From Balanoglossus misakiensis (lineage: Eukaryota; Hemichordata), in contig CM082584.2 in assembly GCA_040954595.2 (NCBI GenBank), forward strand, positions 13,516,001-13,580,000: a stretch of DNA of 64,000 nucleotides. Direction: 5' to 3'. Under the pieces are notes generated by a model that was not told the origin of the DNA, ran no database searches, and saw nothing but the letters and a program-made list of their open reading frames with translations. The position numbers were made by a program, and so were the translations under genes. Below are positions 27,561 through 40,223 of the stretch, in pieces (the first letter of the stretch is position 1; each line of letters opens with the position of its first letter).

Positions 27561-29651
27561 TGAAAAAACCATGGGTTATAGCTCAGGAAAATCGTCAAAA
27601 ATCGAAGATTTTTCGACTTTGGGAATTTTGAAAATTTGGTCATTTTTTGAAAAAACCATGGGTTATAGCTCAGGAAAATCGTCAAAAATCGAAGATTTTT
27701 CGACTTTGCCAATTTTGAAAATTTTGTCATTTTTTGAAAAAACCATGGGTTATAGCTCAGGAAAATCGTCAAAAATCGAAGATTTGTCGACTTTGCGAAT
27801 TTTGAAAATTTGGTCATTTTTTGAAAAAACCATGGGTTATAGCTCAGGAAAATCGTCAAAAATCGAAGATTTGTCGACTTTGCGAATTTTGAAAATTTGG
27901 TCATTTTTTGAAAAAAACCATGGGTTATAGCTCAGGAAAATCGTCAAAAATCGAAGATTTTTCGACTTTGCGAATTTCGAAAATTTGGTCTTTTTTTGAA
28001 AAAACCATGGGTTATAGCTCAGGAAAATCGTCAGAAAATGAGAATTTTTCGACTTTGCGAATTTTCAAAATTTCGTCATTTTTTGAAAAAACCATGGGTT
28101 ATAGCTCAGGAAAATCGTCAAAAATCCAAGATTTTTCGACTTTGCGAATTTTGAAAATTTGGTCATTTTTTGAAAAAACCATGGGTTATAGCTCAGGAAA
28201 ATGTTCAAAAATCGAGGATTTTTCGACTTTGGGAATTTTGAAAATTTGGTCATTTTTTGAAAAAAACCATGGGTTATAGCTCAGGAAAATCGTCAAAAAT
28301 CGAAGATTTTTCGACTTTGCGAATTTTGAAAATTTGGTCATTTTTTGAAAAAACCATGGGTTATAGCTCAGGAAAATCGTCAAAAATCGAAGATTTGTCG
28401 ACTTTGCGAATTTCGAAAATTTGGTCATTTTTTGAAAAAACCATGGGTTATAGCTCTGGAAAATCGTCAGAAAATGAGAATTTTTCGACTTTGCGAATTT
28501 TGAAAATTTGGTCATTTTTTGAAAAAACCATGGGTTATAGCTCAGGAAAATCGTCAAAAATCGAACATTTGTCGACTTTGCGAATTTTGAAAATTTGGTC
28601 ATTTTTTGAAAAAACCATGGGTTATAGCTCAGGAAAATGTTCAAAAATCGAGGATTTTCGACTTTGCGAATTTTCAAAATTTGGTCATTTTTTGAAAAAA
28701 ACCATGGGTTATAGCTCAGGAAAATCGTCAAAAATCGAAGATTTTTCGACTTTGCGAATTTTGAAAATTTTTGTCATTTTTTGAAAAAACCATGGGTTAT
28801 AGCTCAGGAAAATCGTCAAAAATCGAAGATTTTTCGACTTTGCGAATTTTGAAAATTTGGTCATTTTTTGAAAAAACCATGGGTTATAGCTCAGGAAAAT
28901 CGTCAAAAATCGAAGATTTGTCGACTTTGCGAATTTTGAAAATTTGGTCATTTTTTGAAAAAAACCATGGGTTATAGCTCAGGAAAATCGTCAGAAAATG
29001 AGAATTTTTCGACTTTGCGAATTTTGAAAATTTGGTCATTTTTTGAAAAAACCATGGGTTATAGCTCAGGAAAATCGTCAAAAATCGAAGATTTGTCTAC
29101 TTTGCGAATTTTGAAAATTTGGTCATTTTTTGAAAAAACCATGGGTTATAGCTCAGGAAAATCGTCAAAAATCGAAGATTTGTCGACTTTGCGAATTTTG
29201 AAAATTTGGTCATTTTTTGAAAAAACCATGGGTTATAGCTCAGGAAAATCGTCAAAAATCGAAGATTTTTCGACTTTGCGAATTTTGAAAATTTGGTCAT
29301 TTTTTGAAAAAACCATGGGTTATAGCTCAGGAAAATCGTCAAAAATCGAAGATTTTTCGACTTTGCGAATTTCGAAAATTTGGTCATTTTTTGAAAAAAC
29401 CATGGGTTATAGCTCAGGAAAATCGTCAGAAAATGAGAATTTTTCGACTTTGCGAATTTTCAAAATTTCGTCATTTTTTGAAAAAACCATGGGTTATAGC
29501 TCAGGAAAATCGTCAAAAATCGAAGATTTTTCGACTTTGCGAATTTTGAAAATTTGGTCATTTTTTGAAAAAACCATGGGTTATAGCTCAGGAAAATGTT
29601 CAAAAATCGAGGATTTTTCGACTTTGGGAATTTTGAAAATTTGGTCATTTT

Positions 29652-30600
29652 TTGAAAAAAACTATGGGTTATAGCTCAGGAAAATCGTCAAAAATCGAGG
29701 ATTTTTCGACTTTGCGAATTTTGAAAATTTGGTCATTTTTTGAAAAAACCATGGGTTATAGCTCAGGAAAATCGTCAAAAATCGAAGATTTGTCGACTTT
29801 GCGAATTTCGAAAATTTGGTCATTTTTTGAAAAAACCATGGGTTATAGCTCAGGAAAATCGTCAGAAAATGAGAATTTTTCGACTTTGCGAATTTTCAAA
29901 ATTTGGTCATTTTTTGAAAAAACCATGGGTTATAGCTCAGAAAAATGTTCTCAGGAAAATCGTCAAAAATCGAAGATTTGTCGACTTTGCGAATTTTGAA
30001 AATTTGGTCATTTTTTGAAAAAACCATGGGTTATAGCTCAGGAAAATGTTCAAAAATCGAGGATTTTTCGACTTTGCGAATTTTGAAAATTTGGTCATTT
30101 TTTGAAAAAACCATGGGTTATAGCTCAGGAAAATGTTCAAAAATCGAGGATTTTTCGACTTTGGGAATTTTGAAAATTTGGTCATTTTTTGAAAAAAACT
30201 ATGGGTTATAGCTCAGGAAAATCGTCAAAAATCGAGGATTTTTCGACTTTGCGAATTTTGAAAATTTGGTCATTTTTTGAAAAAACCATGGGTTATAGCT
30301 CAGGAAAATCGTCAAAAATCGAAGATTTGTCGACTTTGCGAATTTCGAAAATTTGGTCATTTTTTGAAAAAACCATGGGTTATAGCTCAGGAAAATCGTC
30401 AGAAAATGAGAATTTTTCGACTTTGCGAATTTTCAAAATTTGGTCATTTTTTGAAAAAACCATGGGTTATAGCTCAGAAAAATGTTCTCAGGAAAATCGT
30501 CAAAAATCGAAGATTTGTCGACTTTGCGAATTTTGAAAATTTGGTCATTTTTTGAAAAAACCATGGGTTATAGCTCAGGAAAATGTTCAAAAATCGAGGA
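29652..30600. repeat. 537-bp higher-order repeat carrying a 15-bp internal duplication
   Basis: Blocks near 29,652 and 30,189 share AAACTATGGGTTATAGC and the unusual insertion CTCAGAAAAATGTTCTCAGG (about 29,936 and 30,473), in which a piece of the monomer is repeated. The 537-bp step is six monomers plus about 15 bp. Confidence 0.75.
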
Positions 30601-30734
30601 TTTTTCGACTTTGGGAATTTTGAAAATTTGGTCATTTTTTGAAAAAAACCATGGGTTATAGCTCAGGAAAATCGTCAAAAATCGAAGATTTTTCGACTTT
30701 GCGAATTTTGAAAATTTGGTCATTTTTTGAAAAA

Positions 30735-33700
30735 CCATGGGTTATTGCTCAGGAAAATCGTCAAAAATCGAAGATTTTTCGACTTTGCGAATTTTGAAAA
30801 TTTCGTCAATTTTTGAAAAAACCATGGGTTATAGCTCAGGAAAATCGTCAGAAAATGAGAATTTTTCGACTTTTCGAATTTTCAAAATTTCGTCGATTTT
30901 TGAAAAAACCATGGGTTATAGCTCAGGAAAATCGTCAGAAAATGAGAATTTTCCGACTTTGCGAATTTTCAAAATTTCGTCGATTTTTTGAAAAAAACCA
31001 TGGGTTATAGATCAGGAAAATCGTCAAAAATCGAAGATTTTTCGACTTTGCGAATTTTGAAAATTTGGTCATTTTTTGAAAAAACCATGGGTTATAGCTC
31101 AGGAAAATCGTCAAAAATCGAAGATTTGTCGACTTTGCGAATTTCGAAAATTTGGTCATTTTTTGAAAAAACCATGGGTTATAGCTCAGGAAAATCGTCA
31201 GAAAATGAGAATTTTTCGACTTTGCGAATTTTGAAAATTTGGTCATTTTTTGAAAAAACCATGGGTTATAGCTCAGGAAAATCGTCAAAAAACGAAGATT
31301 TGTCGACTTTGCGAATTTTGAAAATTTGGTCATTTTTTGAAAAAACCATGGGTTATAGCTCAGGAAAATGTTCAAAAATCGAGGATTTTTCGACTTTGGG
31401 AATTTTGAAAATTTGGTCATTTTTTGAAAAAAACCATGGGTTATAGCTCAGGAAAATCGTCAAAAATCGAAGATTTTTCGACTTTGCGAATTTTGAAAAT
31501 TTGGTCATTTTCTGAAAAAACCATGGGTTATAGCTCAGGAAAATCGTCAAAAATCGAAGATTTTTCGACTTTGCGAATTTTGAAAATTTGGTCATTTTTT
31601 GAAAAAACCATGGGTTATAGCTCAGGAAAATCGTCAAAAATCGAAGATTTGTCGACTTTGCGAATTTTGAAAATTTGGTCATTTTTTGAAAAAACCATGG
31701 GTTATAGCTCAGGAAAATGTTCAAAAATCGAGGATTTTTCGACTTTGGGAATTTTGAAAATTTGGTCATTTTTTGAAAAAAAACCATGGGTTATAGCTCA
31801 GGAAAATCGTCAAAAATCGAAGATTTTTCGACTTTGCGAATTTTGAAAATTTGGTCATTTTTTGAAAAAACCATGGGTTATAGCTCAGGAAAATCGTAAA
31901 AAATCGAAGATTTGTCGACTTTGCGAATTTCGAAAATTTGGTCATTTTTTGAAAAAACCATGGGTTATAGCTCAGGAAAATGTTCAAAAATCGAGGATTT
32001 TTCGACTTTGCGAATTTTCAAAATTTGGTCATTTTTTGAAAAAACCATGGGTTATAGCTCAGGAAAATCGTCAAAAATCGAAGATTTTTCGACTTTGCGA
32101 ATTTTGAAAATTTGGTCATTTTTTGAAAAACCATGGGTTAAAGCTCAGGAAAATCGTCAAAAATCGAAGATTTTTCGACTTTGCGAATTTTGAAAATTTC
32201 GTCAATTTTTGAAAAAACCATGGGTTATAGCTCAGGAAAATCGTCAGAAAATGAGAATTTTTCGACTTTTCGAATTTTCAAAATTTCGTCGATTTTTGAA
32301 AAAACCATGGGTTATAGCTCAGGAAAATCGTCAGAAAATGAGAATTTTCCGACTTTGCGAATTTTCAAAATTTCGTCGATTTTTTGAAAAAAACCATGGG
32401 TTATAGCTCAGGAAAATCGTCAAAAATCGAAGATTTTTCGACTTTGCGAATTTTGAAAATTTGGTCATTTTTTGAAAAAACCATGGGTTATAGCTCAGGA
32501 AAATCGTCAAAAATCGAAGATTTTTCGACTTTGCGAATTTTGAAAATTTGGTCATTTTTTGAAAAAACCATGGGTTATAGCTCAGGAAAATCGTAAAAAA
32601 TCGAAGATTTGTCGACTTTGCGAATTTCGAAAATTTGGTCATTTTTTGAAAAAACCATGGGTTATAGCTCAGGAAAATGTTCAAAAATCGAGGATTTTTC
32701 GACTTTGCGAATTTTCAAAATTTGGTCATTTTTTGAAAAAACCATGGGTTATATAGCTCAGGAAAATCGTCAAAAATCGAAGATTTTTCGACTTTGCGAA
32801 TTTTGAAAATTTGGTCATTTTTTGAAAAACCATGGGTTATAGCTCAGGAAAATCGTCAAAAATCGAAGATTTTTCGACTTTGCGAATTTTGAAAATTTCG
32901 TCAATTTTTGAAAAAACCATGGGTTATAGCTCAGGAAAATCGTCAGAAAATGAGAATTTTTCGACTTTTCGAATTTTCAAAATTTCGTCGATTTTTGAAA
33001 AAACCATGGGTTATAGCTCAGGAAAATCGTCAAAAAACGAAGATTTGTCGACTTTGCGAATTTTCAAAATTTGGTCATTTTTTGTAAAAACCATGGGTTA
33101 TAGCTCAGGAAAATCGTCAAAAAACGAAGATTTGTCGACTTTGCGAATTTTGAAAATTTGGTCATTTTTTGAAAAAACCATGGGTTATAGCTCAGGAAAA
33201 TGTTCAAAAATCGAGGATTTTTCGACTTTGGGAATTTTGAAAATTTGGTCATTTTTTGAAAAAACCATGGATTATAGCTCAGGAAAATCGTCAAAAATCG
33301 AAGATTTTTCGACTTTGCGAATTTTGAAAATTTGGTCATTTTTTGAAAAAACCATGGGTTATAGCTCAGGAAAATCGTCAAAAATCGAAGATTTTTCGAC
33401 TTTGCGAATTTTGAAAATTTGGTCATTTTTTGAAAAAACCATGGGTTATAGCTCAGGAAAATGTTCAAAAATCGAAGATTTTTCGACTTTGCGAATTTTG
33501 AAAATTTGGTCATTTTTTGAAAAAACCATGGGTGATAGCTCAGGAAAATCGTCAAAAATCGAAGATTCGTCGACTTTGCGAATTTTGAAAATTTGGTCAT
33601 TTTTTGAAAAAACCATGGGTTATAGCTCAGGAAAATGTTCAAAAATCGAGGATTTTTCGACTTTGGGAATTTTGAAAATTTGGTCATTTTTTGAAAAAAA

Positions 33701-36310
33701 AACATGGGTTATAGCTCAGGAAAATCGTCAAAAATCGAAGATTTGTCGACTTTGCGAATTTTGAAAATTTGGTCATTTTTTGAAAAAACCATGGGTTATA
33801 GCTCAGGAAAATCGTAAAAAATCGAAGATTTGTCGACTTTGCGAATTTCGAAAATTTGGTCATTTTTTGAAAAAACCATGGGTTATAGCTCAGGAAAATC
33901 GTCAAAAATCGAAGATTTTTCGACTTTGCGAATTTTGAAAATTTGGTCATTTTTTGAAAAACCATGGGTTATTGCTCAGGAAAATCGTCAAAAATCGAAG
34001 ATTTTTCGACTTTGCGAATTTTGAAAATTTCGTCAATTTTTGAAAAAACCATGGGTTATAGCTCAGGAAAATCGTCAGAAAATGAGAATTTTTCGACTTT
34101 TCGAATTTTCAAAATTTCGTCGATTTTTGAAAAAACCATGGGTTATAGCTCAGGAAAATCGTCAGAAAATGAGAATTTTCCGACTTTGCGAATTTTCAAA
34201 ATTTCGTCGATTTTTTGAAAAAAACCATGGGTTATAGCTCAGGAAAATCGTCAAAAATCGAAGATTTTTCGACTTTGCGAATTTTGAAAATTTGGTCATT
34301 TTTTGAAAAAACCATGGGTTATAGCTCAGGAAAATCGTCAAAAATCGAAGATTTGTCGACTTTGCGAATTTCGCAAATTTGGTCATTTTTTGAAAAAACC
34401 ATGGGTTATAGCTCAGGAAAATCGTCAGAAAATGAGAATTTTTCGACTTTGCGAATTTTGAAAATTTGGTCATTTTTTGAAAAAACCATGGGTTATAGCT
34501 CAGGAAAATCGTCAAAAAACGAAGATTTGTCGACTTTGCGAATTTTGAAAATTTGGTCATTTTTTGAAAAAACCATGGGTTATAGCTCAGGAAAATGTTC
34601 AAAAATCGAGGATTTTTCGACTTTGGGAATTTTGAAAATTTGGTCATTTTTTGAAAAAAACCATGGGTTATAGCTCAGGAAAATCGTCAAAAATCGAAGA
34701 TTTTTCGACTTTGCGAATTTTGAAAATTTGGTCATTTTCTGAAAAAACCATGGGTTATAGCTCAGGAAAATCGTCAAAAATCGAAGATTTTTCGACTTTG
34801 CGAATTTTGAAAATTTGGTCATTTTTTGAAAAAACCATGGGTTATAGCTCAGGAAAATCGTCAAAAATCGAAGATTTGTCGACTTTGCGAATTTTGAAAA
34901 TTTGGTCATTTTTTGAAAAAACCATGGGTTATAGCTCAGGAAAATGTTCAAAAATCGAGGATTTTTCGACTTTGCGAATTTTCAAAATTTGGTCATTTTT
35001 TGAAAAAACCATGGGTTATAGCTCAGGAAAATCGTCAAAAATCGAAGATTTTTCGACTTTACGAATTTTGAAAATTTGGTCATTTTTTGAAAAACCATGG
35101 GTTAAAGCTCAGGAAAATCGTCAAAAATCGAAGATTTTTCGACTTTGCGAATTTTGAAAATTTCGTCAATTTTTGAAAAAACCATGGGTTATAGCTCAGG
35201 AAAATCGTCAGAAAATGAGAATTTTTCGACTTTTCGAATTTTCAAAATTTCGTCGATTTTTGAAAAAACCATGGGTTATAGCTCAGGAAAATCGTCAGAA
35301 AATGAGAATTTTCCGACTTTGCGAATTTTCAAAATTTCGTCGATTTTTTGAAAAAAACCATGGGTTATAGCTCAGGAAAATCGTCAAAAATCGAAGATTT
35401 TTCGACTTTGCGAATTTTGAAAATTTGGTCATTTTTTGAAAAAACCATGGGTTATAGCTCAGGAAAATCGTCAGAAAATGAGAATTTTTCGACTTTTCGA
35501 ATTTTCAAAATTTCGTCGATTTTTGAAAAAACCATGGGTTATAGCTCAGGAAAATCGTCAAAAAACGAAGATTTGTCGACTTTGCGAATTTTCAAAATTT
35601 GGTCATTTTTTGAAAAAACCATGGGTTATAGCTCAGGAAAATCGTCAAAAAACGAAGATTTGTCGACTTTGCGAATTTTGAAAATTTGGTCATTTTTTGA
35701 AAAAACCATGGGTTATAGCTCAGGAAAATGTTCAAAAATCGAGGATTTTTCGACTTTGGGAATTTTGAAAATTTGGTCATTTTTTGAAAAAACCATGGAT
35801 TATAGCTCAGGAAAATCGTCAAAAATCGAAGATTTTTCGACTTTGCGAATTTTGAAAATTTGGTCATTTTTTGAAAAAACCATGGGTTATAGCTCAGGAA
35901 AATCGTTAAAAATCGAAGATTTTTCGACTTTGCGAATTTTGAAAATTTGGTCATTTTTTGAAAAAACCATGGGTTATAGCTCAGGAAAATGTTCAAAAAT
36001 CGAGGATTTTTCGACTTTGCGAATTTTCAAAATTTGGTCATTTTTTGAAAAAACCATGGGTTATAGCTCAGGAAAATCGTCAAAAATCGAAGATTTTTCG
36101 ACTTTGCGAATTTTGAAAATTTTGTCGATTTTTGAAAAAACCATGGGTTATAGCTCAGGAAAATCGTCAGAAAATGAGAATTTTTCGACTTTGCGAATTT
36201 TCAAAATTTCGTCGATTTTTGAAAAAACCATGGGTTATAGCTCAGGAAAATCGTCAGAAAATGAGAATTTTCCGACTTTGCGAATTTTCAAAATTTCGTC
36301 GATTTTTTGA
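30735..36310. repeat. 3.2-kb-scale higher-order duplications with the TCGTCGATTTTTG subtype
   Basis: Blocks around 30,737-31,760 and 33,964-34,950 match at a 3,227-bp offset, starting with the shared GGGTTATTGCTCAGG. A three-monomer cassette recurs near 30,813, 32,209, 34,040, 35,173 and 36,132. It combines TTTCGTCGATTTTTG, GAGAATTTTCCGAC and an extra-T TTTCGTCGATTTTTTG monomer. Confidence 0.7.
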
Positions 36311-39300
36311 AAAAAACCATGGGTTATAGCTCAGGAAAATCGTCAAAAATCGAAGATTTTTCGACTTTGCGAATTTTGAAAATTTGGTCATTTTTTGAAA
36401 AAAACATGGGTTATAGCTCAGGAAAATGTTCAAAAATCGAGGATTTTTCGACTTTGGGAATTTTAAAAATTTGGTCATTTTTTGAAAAAAACCATGGGTT
36501 ATAGCTCAGGAAAATCGTCAAAAATCGAAGATTTTTTGACTTTGCGAATTTTGAAAATTTGGTCATTTTTTGAAAAAACCATGGGTCATAGCTCAGGAAA
36601 ATCGTCAAAAATCGAAGATTTGTCGACTTTTCGAATTTTGAAAATTTGGTCATTTTTTGAAAAATACATGGGTTATAGCTCAGGAAAATCGTCAAAATTC
36701 GAAGATTTTTCGACTTTGCGAATTTTGAAAATTTGGTCATTTTTTGAAAAAACCATGGGTTATAGCTCAGGAAAATCGTAAAAAATCGAAGATTTGTCGA
36801 CTTTGCGAATTTCGAAAATTTGGTCATTTTTTGAAAAAACCATGGGTTATAGCTCAGGAAAATCGTCAAAAATCGAAGATTTGTCGACTTTGCGAATTTC
36901 GAAAATTTGGTCATTTTTTGAAAAAACCATGGGTTATAGCTCAGGAAAATCGTCAGAAAATGAGAATTTTTCGACTTTGCGAATTTTCAAAATTTCGTCG
37001 ATTTTTGAAAAAACCATGGGTTATAGCTCAGGAAAATCGTCAAAAATCGAAGATTTTTCGACTTTGCGAATTTTGAAAATTTTGTCATTTTTTGAAAAAC
37101 CATGGGTTATAGCTCAGGAAAATGTTCAAAAATCGAGGATTTTTCGACTTTGGGAATTTTGAAAATTTGGTCATTTTTTGAAAAAAACCATGGGTTATAG
37201 CTCAGGAAAATCGTCAAAAATCGAAGATTTTTCGACTTTGCGAATTTTGAAAATTTGGTCATTTTTTGAAAAAACCATGGGTTATAGCTCAGGAAAATCG
37301 TCAAAAATCGAAGATTTTTCGACTTTGCAAATTTCGAAAATTTGGTCATTTTTTGAAAAAACCATGGGTTATAGCTCAGGAAAATCGTCAGAAAATGAGA
37401 ATTTTTCGACTTTGCGAATTTTCAAAATTTTGTCGATTTTTGAAAAAACCATGGGTTATAGCTCAGGAATATCGTCAGAAAATGAGAATTTTTCGACTTT
37501 GCGAATTTTGAAAATTTGGTCATTTTTTGAAAAAACCATGGGTTATAGCTCAGGAAAATCGTCAAAAATCGAAGATTTTTCGACTTTGCGAATTTTGAAA
37601 ATTTGGTCATTTTTTGAAAAAAACCATGGGTTATAGCTCAGGAAAATCGTCAAAAATGGAAGATTTTTCGACTTTGCGAATTTTGAAAATTTGGTCATTT
37701 TTTGAAAAAACCATGGGTTATAGCTCAGGAAAATCGTCAAAAATCGAAGATTTGTCGACTTTGCGAATTTCGAAAATTTGGTCATTTTTTGAAAAAACCA
37801 TGGGTTATAGCTCAGGAAAATCGTCAGAAAATGAGAATTTTTCGACTTTGCGAATTTTCAAAATTTCGTCGATTTTTGAAAAAAACATGGGTTATAGCTC
37901 AGGAAAATCGTCAAAAATCGAAGATTTTTCGACTTTGCGAATTTTGAAAATTTGGTCATTTTTTGAAAAAAACCATGGGTTATAGCTCAGGAAAATCGTC
38001 AAAAATGGAAGATTTTTCGACTTTGCGAATTTTGAAAATTTGGTCATTTTTTGAAAAAAACATGGGTTATAGCTCAGGAAAATCGTCAAAAATCGAAGAT
38101 TTGTCGACTTTGCGAATTTCGAAAATTTGGTCATTTTTTGAAAAAACCATGGGTTATAGCTCAGGAAAATCGTCAGAAAATGAGAATTTTTCGACTTTGC
38201 GAATTTTCAAAATTTCGTCTATTTTTTTAAAAACCATGGGTTATAGCTCAGGAAAATCGTCAGAAAATGAGAATTTTTCGACTATGCGAATTTTGAAAAT
38301 TTGGTCATTTTTTGAAAAAACCATGGGTTATAGCTCAGGAAAATCGTCAAAAATCGAAGATTTGTCGACTTTGCGAATTTTGAAAATTTGGTCATTTTTT
38401 GAAAAAACCATGGGTTATAGCTCAGGAAAATGTTCAAAAATCGAAGATTTTTCGACTTTGCGAATTTTGAAAATTTGGTCATTTTTTGAAAAAACCATGG
38501 GTTATAGCTCAGGAAAATCGTCAAAAATCGAAGATTTGTCGACTTTGCGAATTTTGAAAATTTGGTCATTTTTTGAAAAATACATGGGTTATAGCTCAGG
38601 AAAATCGTCAAAATTCGAAGATTTTTCGACTTTGCGAATTTTGAAAATTTGGTCATTTTTTGAAAAAACCATGGGTTATAGCTCAGGAAAATCGTAAAAA
38701 CCATGCTCAGGAAAATCGTCAGAAAATGAGAATTTTTCGACTTTGCGAATTTTCAAAATTTCGTCGATTTTTGAAAAAACCATGGGTTATAGCTCAGGAA
38801 AATCGTCAAAAATCGAAGATTTTTCGACTTTGCGAATTTTGAAAATTTTGTCATTTTTTGAAAAACCATGGGTTATAGCTCAGGAAAATGTTCAAAAATC
38901 GAGGATTTTTCGACTTTGGGAATTTTGAAAATTTGGTCATTTTTTGAAAAAAACCATGGGTTATAGCTCAGGAAAATCGTCAAAAATCGAAGATTTTTCG
39001 ACTTTGCGAATTTTGAAAATTTGGTCATTTTTTGAAAAAACCATGGGTTATAGCTCAGGAAAATCGTCAGAAAATGAGAATTTTTCGACTTTGCGAATTT
39101 TCAAAATTTCGTCGATTTTTGAAAAAACCATGGGTTATAGCTCAGGAAAATCGTCAGAAAATGAGAATTTTCCGACTTTGCGAATTTTGAAAATTTGGTC
39201 ATTTTTTGAAAAAACCATGGGTTATAGCTCAGGAAAATCGTCAAAAATCGAAGATTTTTCGACTTTGCGAATTTTGAAAATTTGGTCATTTTTTGAAAAA

Positions 39301-39640
39301 ACCATGGGTTATAGCTCAGGAAAATCGTCAAAAATCGAAGATTTTTCGACTTTGCTAATTTTGAAAATTTGGTCATTTTTTGAAAAAACCATGGGTTATA
39401 GCTCGGGAAAATCGTCAAAAATCGAAGATTTGTCGACTTTGCGAATTTTGAAAATTTGGTCATTTTTTGAAAAAACCATGGGTTATAGCTCAGGAAAATC
39501 GTCAGAAAATGAGAATTTTTCGACTTTGCGAATTTTCAAAATTTCGTCGATTTTTGAAAAAAAAACCATGGGTTATAGCTCAGGAAAATCGTCAAAAAAT
39601 GAGAATTTTTCGACCTTGCGAATTTTCAAAATGTCTTCAT

Positions 39641-39759
39641 TTTTTGAGAAAAACCATGGGTTATAGCTCATGAAAATCATCCAGAAATGACGATTTTTCG
39701 ACTTTGCGAATTTTCTTCATTTTTTGAGAAAAACCATGGGTTATAGCTCATGAAAATTC
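39641..39759 (-). repeat. Degenerate edge of the satellite array
   Basis: The last copies next to unique DNA are diverged. GAGAAAAACCATGG replaces the usual GAAAAAACCATGG, CTCATGAAAATC replaces CTCAGGAAAATC, and the penultimate unit is shortened by loss of the AAAATTTGGTC part. Similarity stops near 39,759. Decay at the border with homogeneous monomers inside is the usual satellite pattern, where terminal units escape unequal exchange. Confidence 0.9.
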
Positions 39760-40117
39760 ACAGACCACTAAATATTTCATGTCCGTTTTAACCAGAATCC
39801 AAAAACGAAATTGGAGTACGATTTCACCAAGAAATGGCTGTCAATCATGTTTATTTTTAGTCACTGAACGTTGACTCAGTTCATCAAAGCTGTTGGGGTT
39901 CTTGCGTGTCGTGAAGCGAAACCAACCCAGGCTTCAGTATTTCCCATTAGCAAGATAAAGATCTATATGATTCGCTTAACTTTAAATTTATGACGAGAAG
40001 AACGCCGGGGAATTTTGTGACTATTTATTGTCCATTGTTCGCCGAAACCGATGTGATCAGCATGTGTTTTTGAAGTTAGGTGAATTCCCTAATATGGTCA
40101 TGTGACGCCCTGCCGTC
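39760..40117. other. Unique DNA between satellite and first thioredoxin-like gene
   Basis: About 360 bp of non-repetitive sequence. I see no exon, RNA gene or mobile-element signature. It probably holds the upstream control region of the gene that follows, since that gene has a TATA box at its right end. Confidence 0.6.
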
Positions 40118-40126
40118 TATAAAAAT
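40118..40126 (+). promoter_or_regulatory. TATA box of the cysteine-less thioredoxin-like gene
   Basis: TATAAAAAT lies about 105 bp before the ATG at 40,224. Transcription would start about 30 bp downstream, near 40,148, giving a 5' leader of about 75 nt. No other TATA-like word lies closer. Confidence 0.6.
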
Positions 40127-40223
40127 AAACGCGGCGTGCAACTCTTTCCATTATCGTTTTGCACGAGCTCTGCAAGTTTTCAAGAGTTGGGACAGCAAAA
40201 TCTGACACATACAACCGAAAATC

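Larger units (their letters stand above)
22118..39640 (-). repeat. 87-bp satellite array, reverse arm
   Basis: The same 87-bp monomer family occurs here in reverse orientation (on the plus strand it reads CCATGGGTTATAGCTCAGG and CGACTTTGCGAATTTTGAAA). About 200 copies are expected from length. Class composition differs from the forward arm: TCGTCAAAAATCGAAGATTT types dominate. A TCGTCAGAAAATGAGAATTT type is common here from about 22,275 and I did not see it in the forward arm. A further subtype from about 30,790 reads TTTCGTCGATTTTTGAAAAA or TTTCGTCAATTTTTG instead of TTTGGTCATTTTTTG. The arms have therefore diverged separately since inversion. Confidence 0.98.

Noticed and set aside
1-39670. 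Hundreds of open frames on both strands, up to 419 codons, with 29-residue repeats such as FLSYNPWFFQKMTKF or EKTMGYSSGK
   Set aside because: They arise because the 87-bp satellite period is divisible by three and the monomer lacks stops in several frames. They occur on both strands at once, break at every 88-bp unit, and have no gene signals.
1-39760. CRISPR-like or phage/bacterial repeat array
   Set aside because: Repeats are directly contiguous with no unique spacers, the unit is 87 bp, and the surroundings are intron-containing animal genes.
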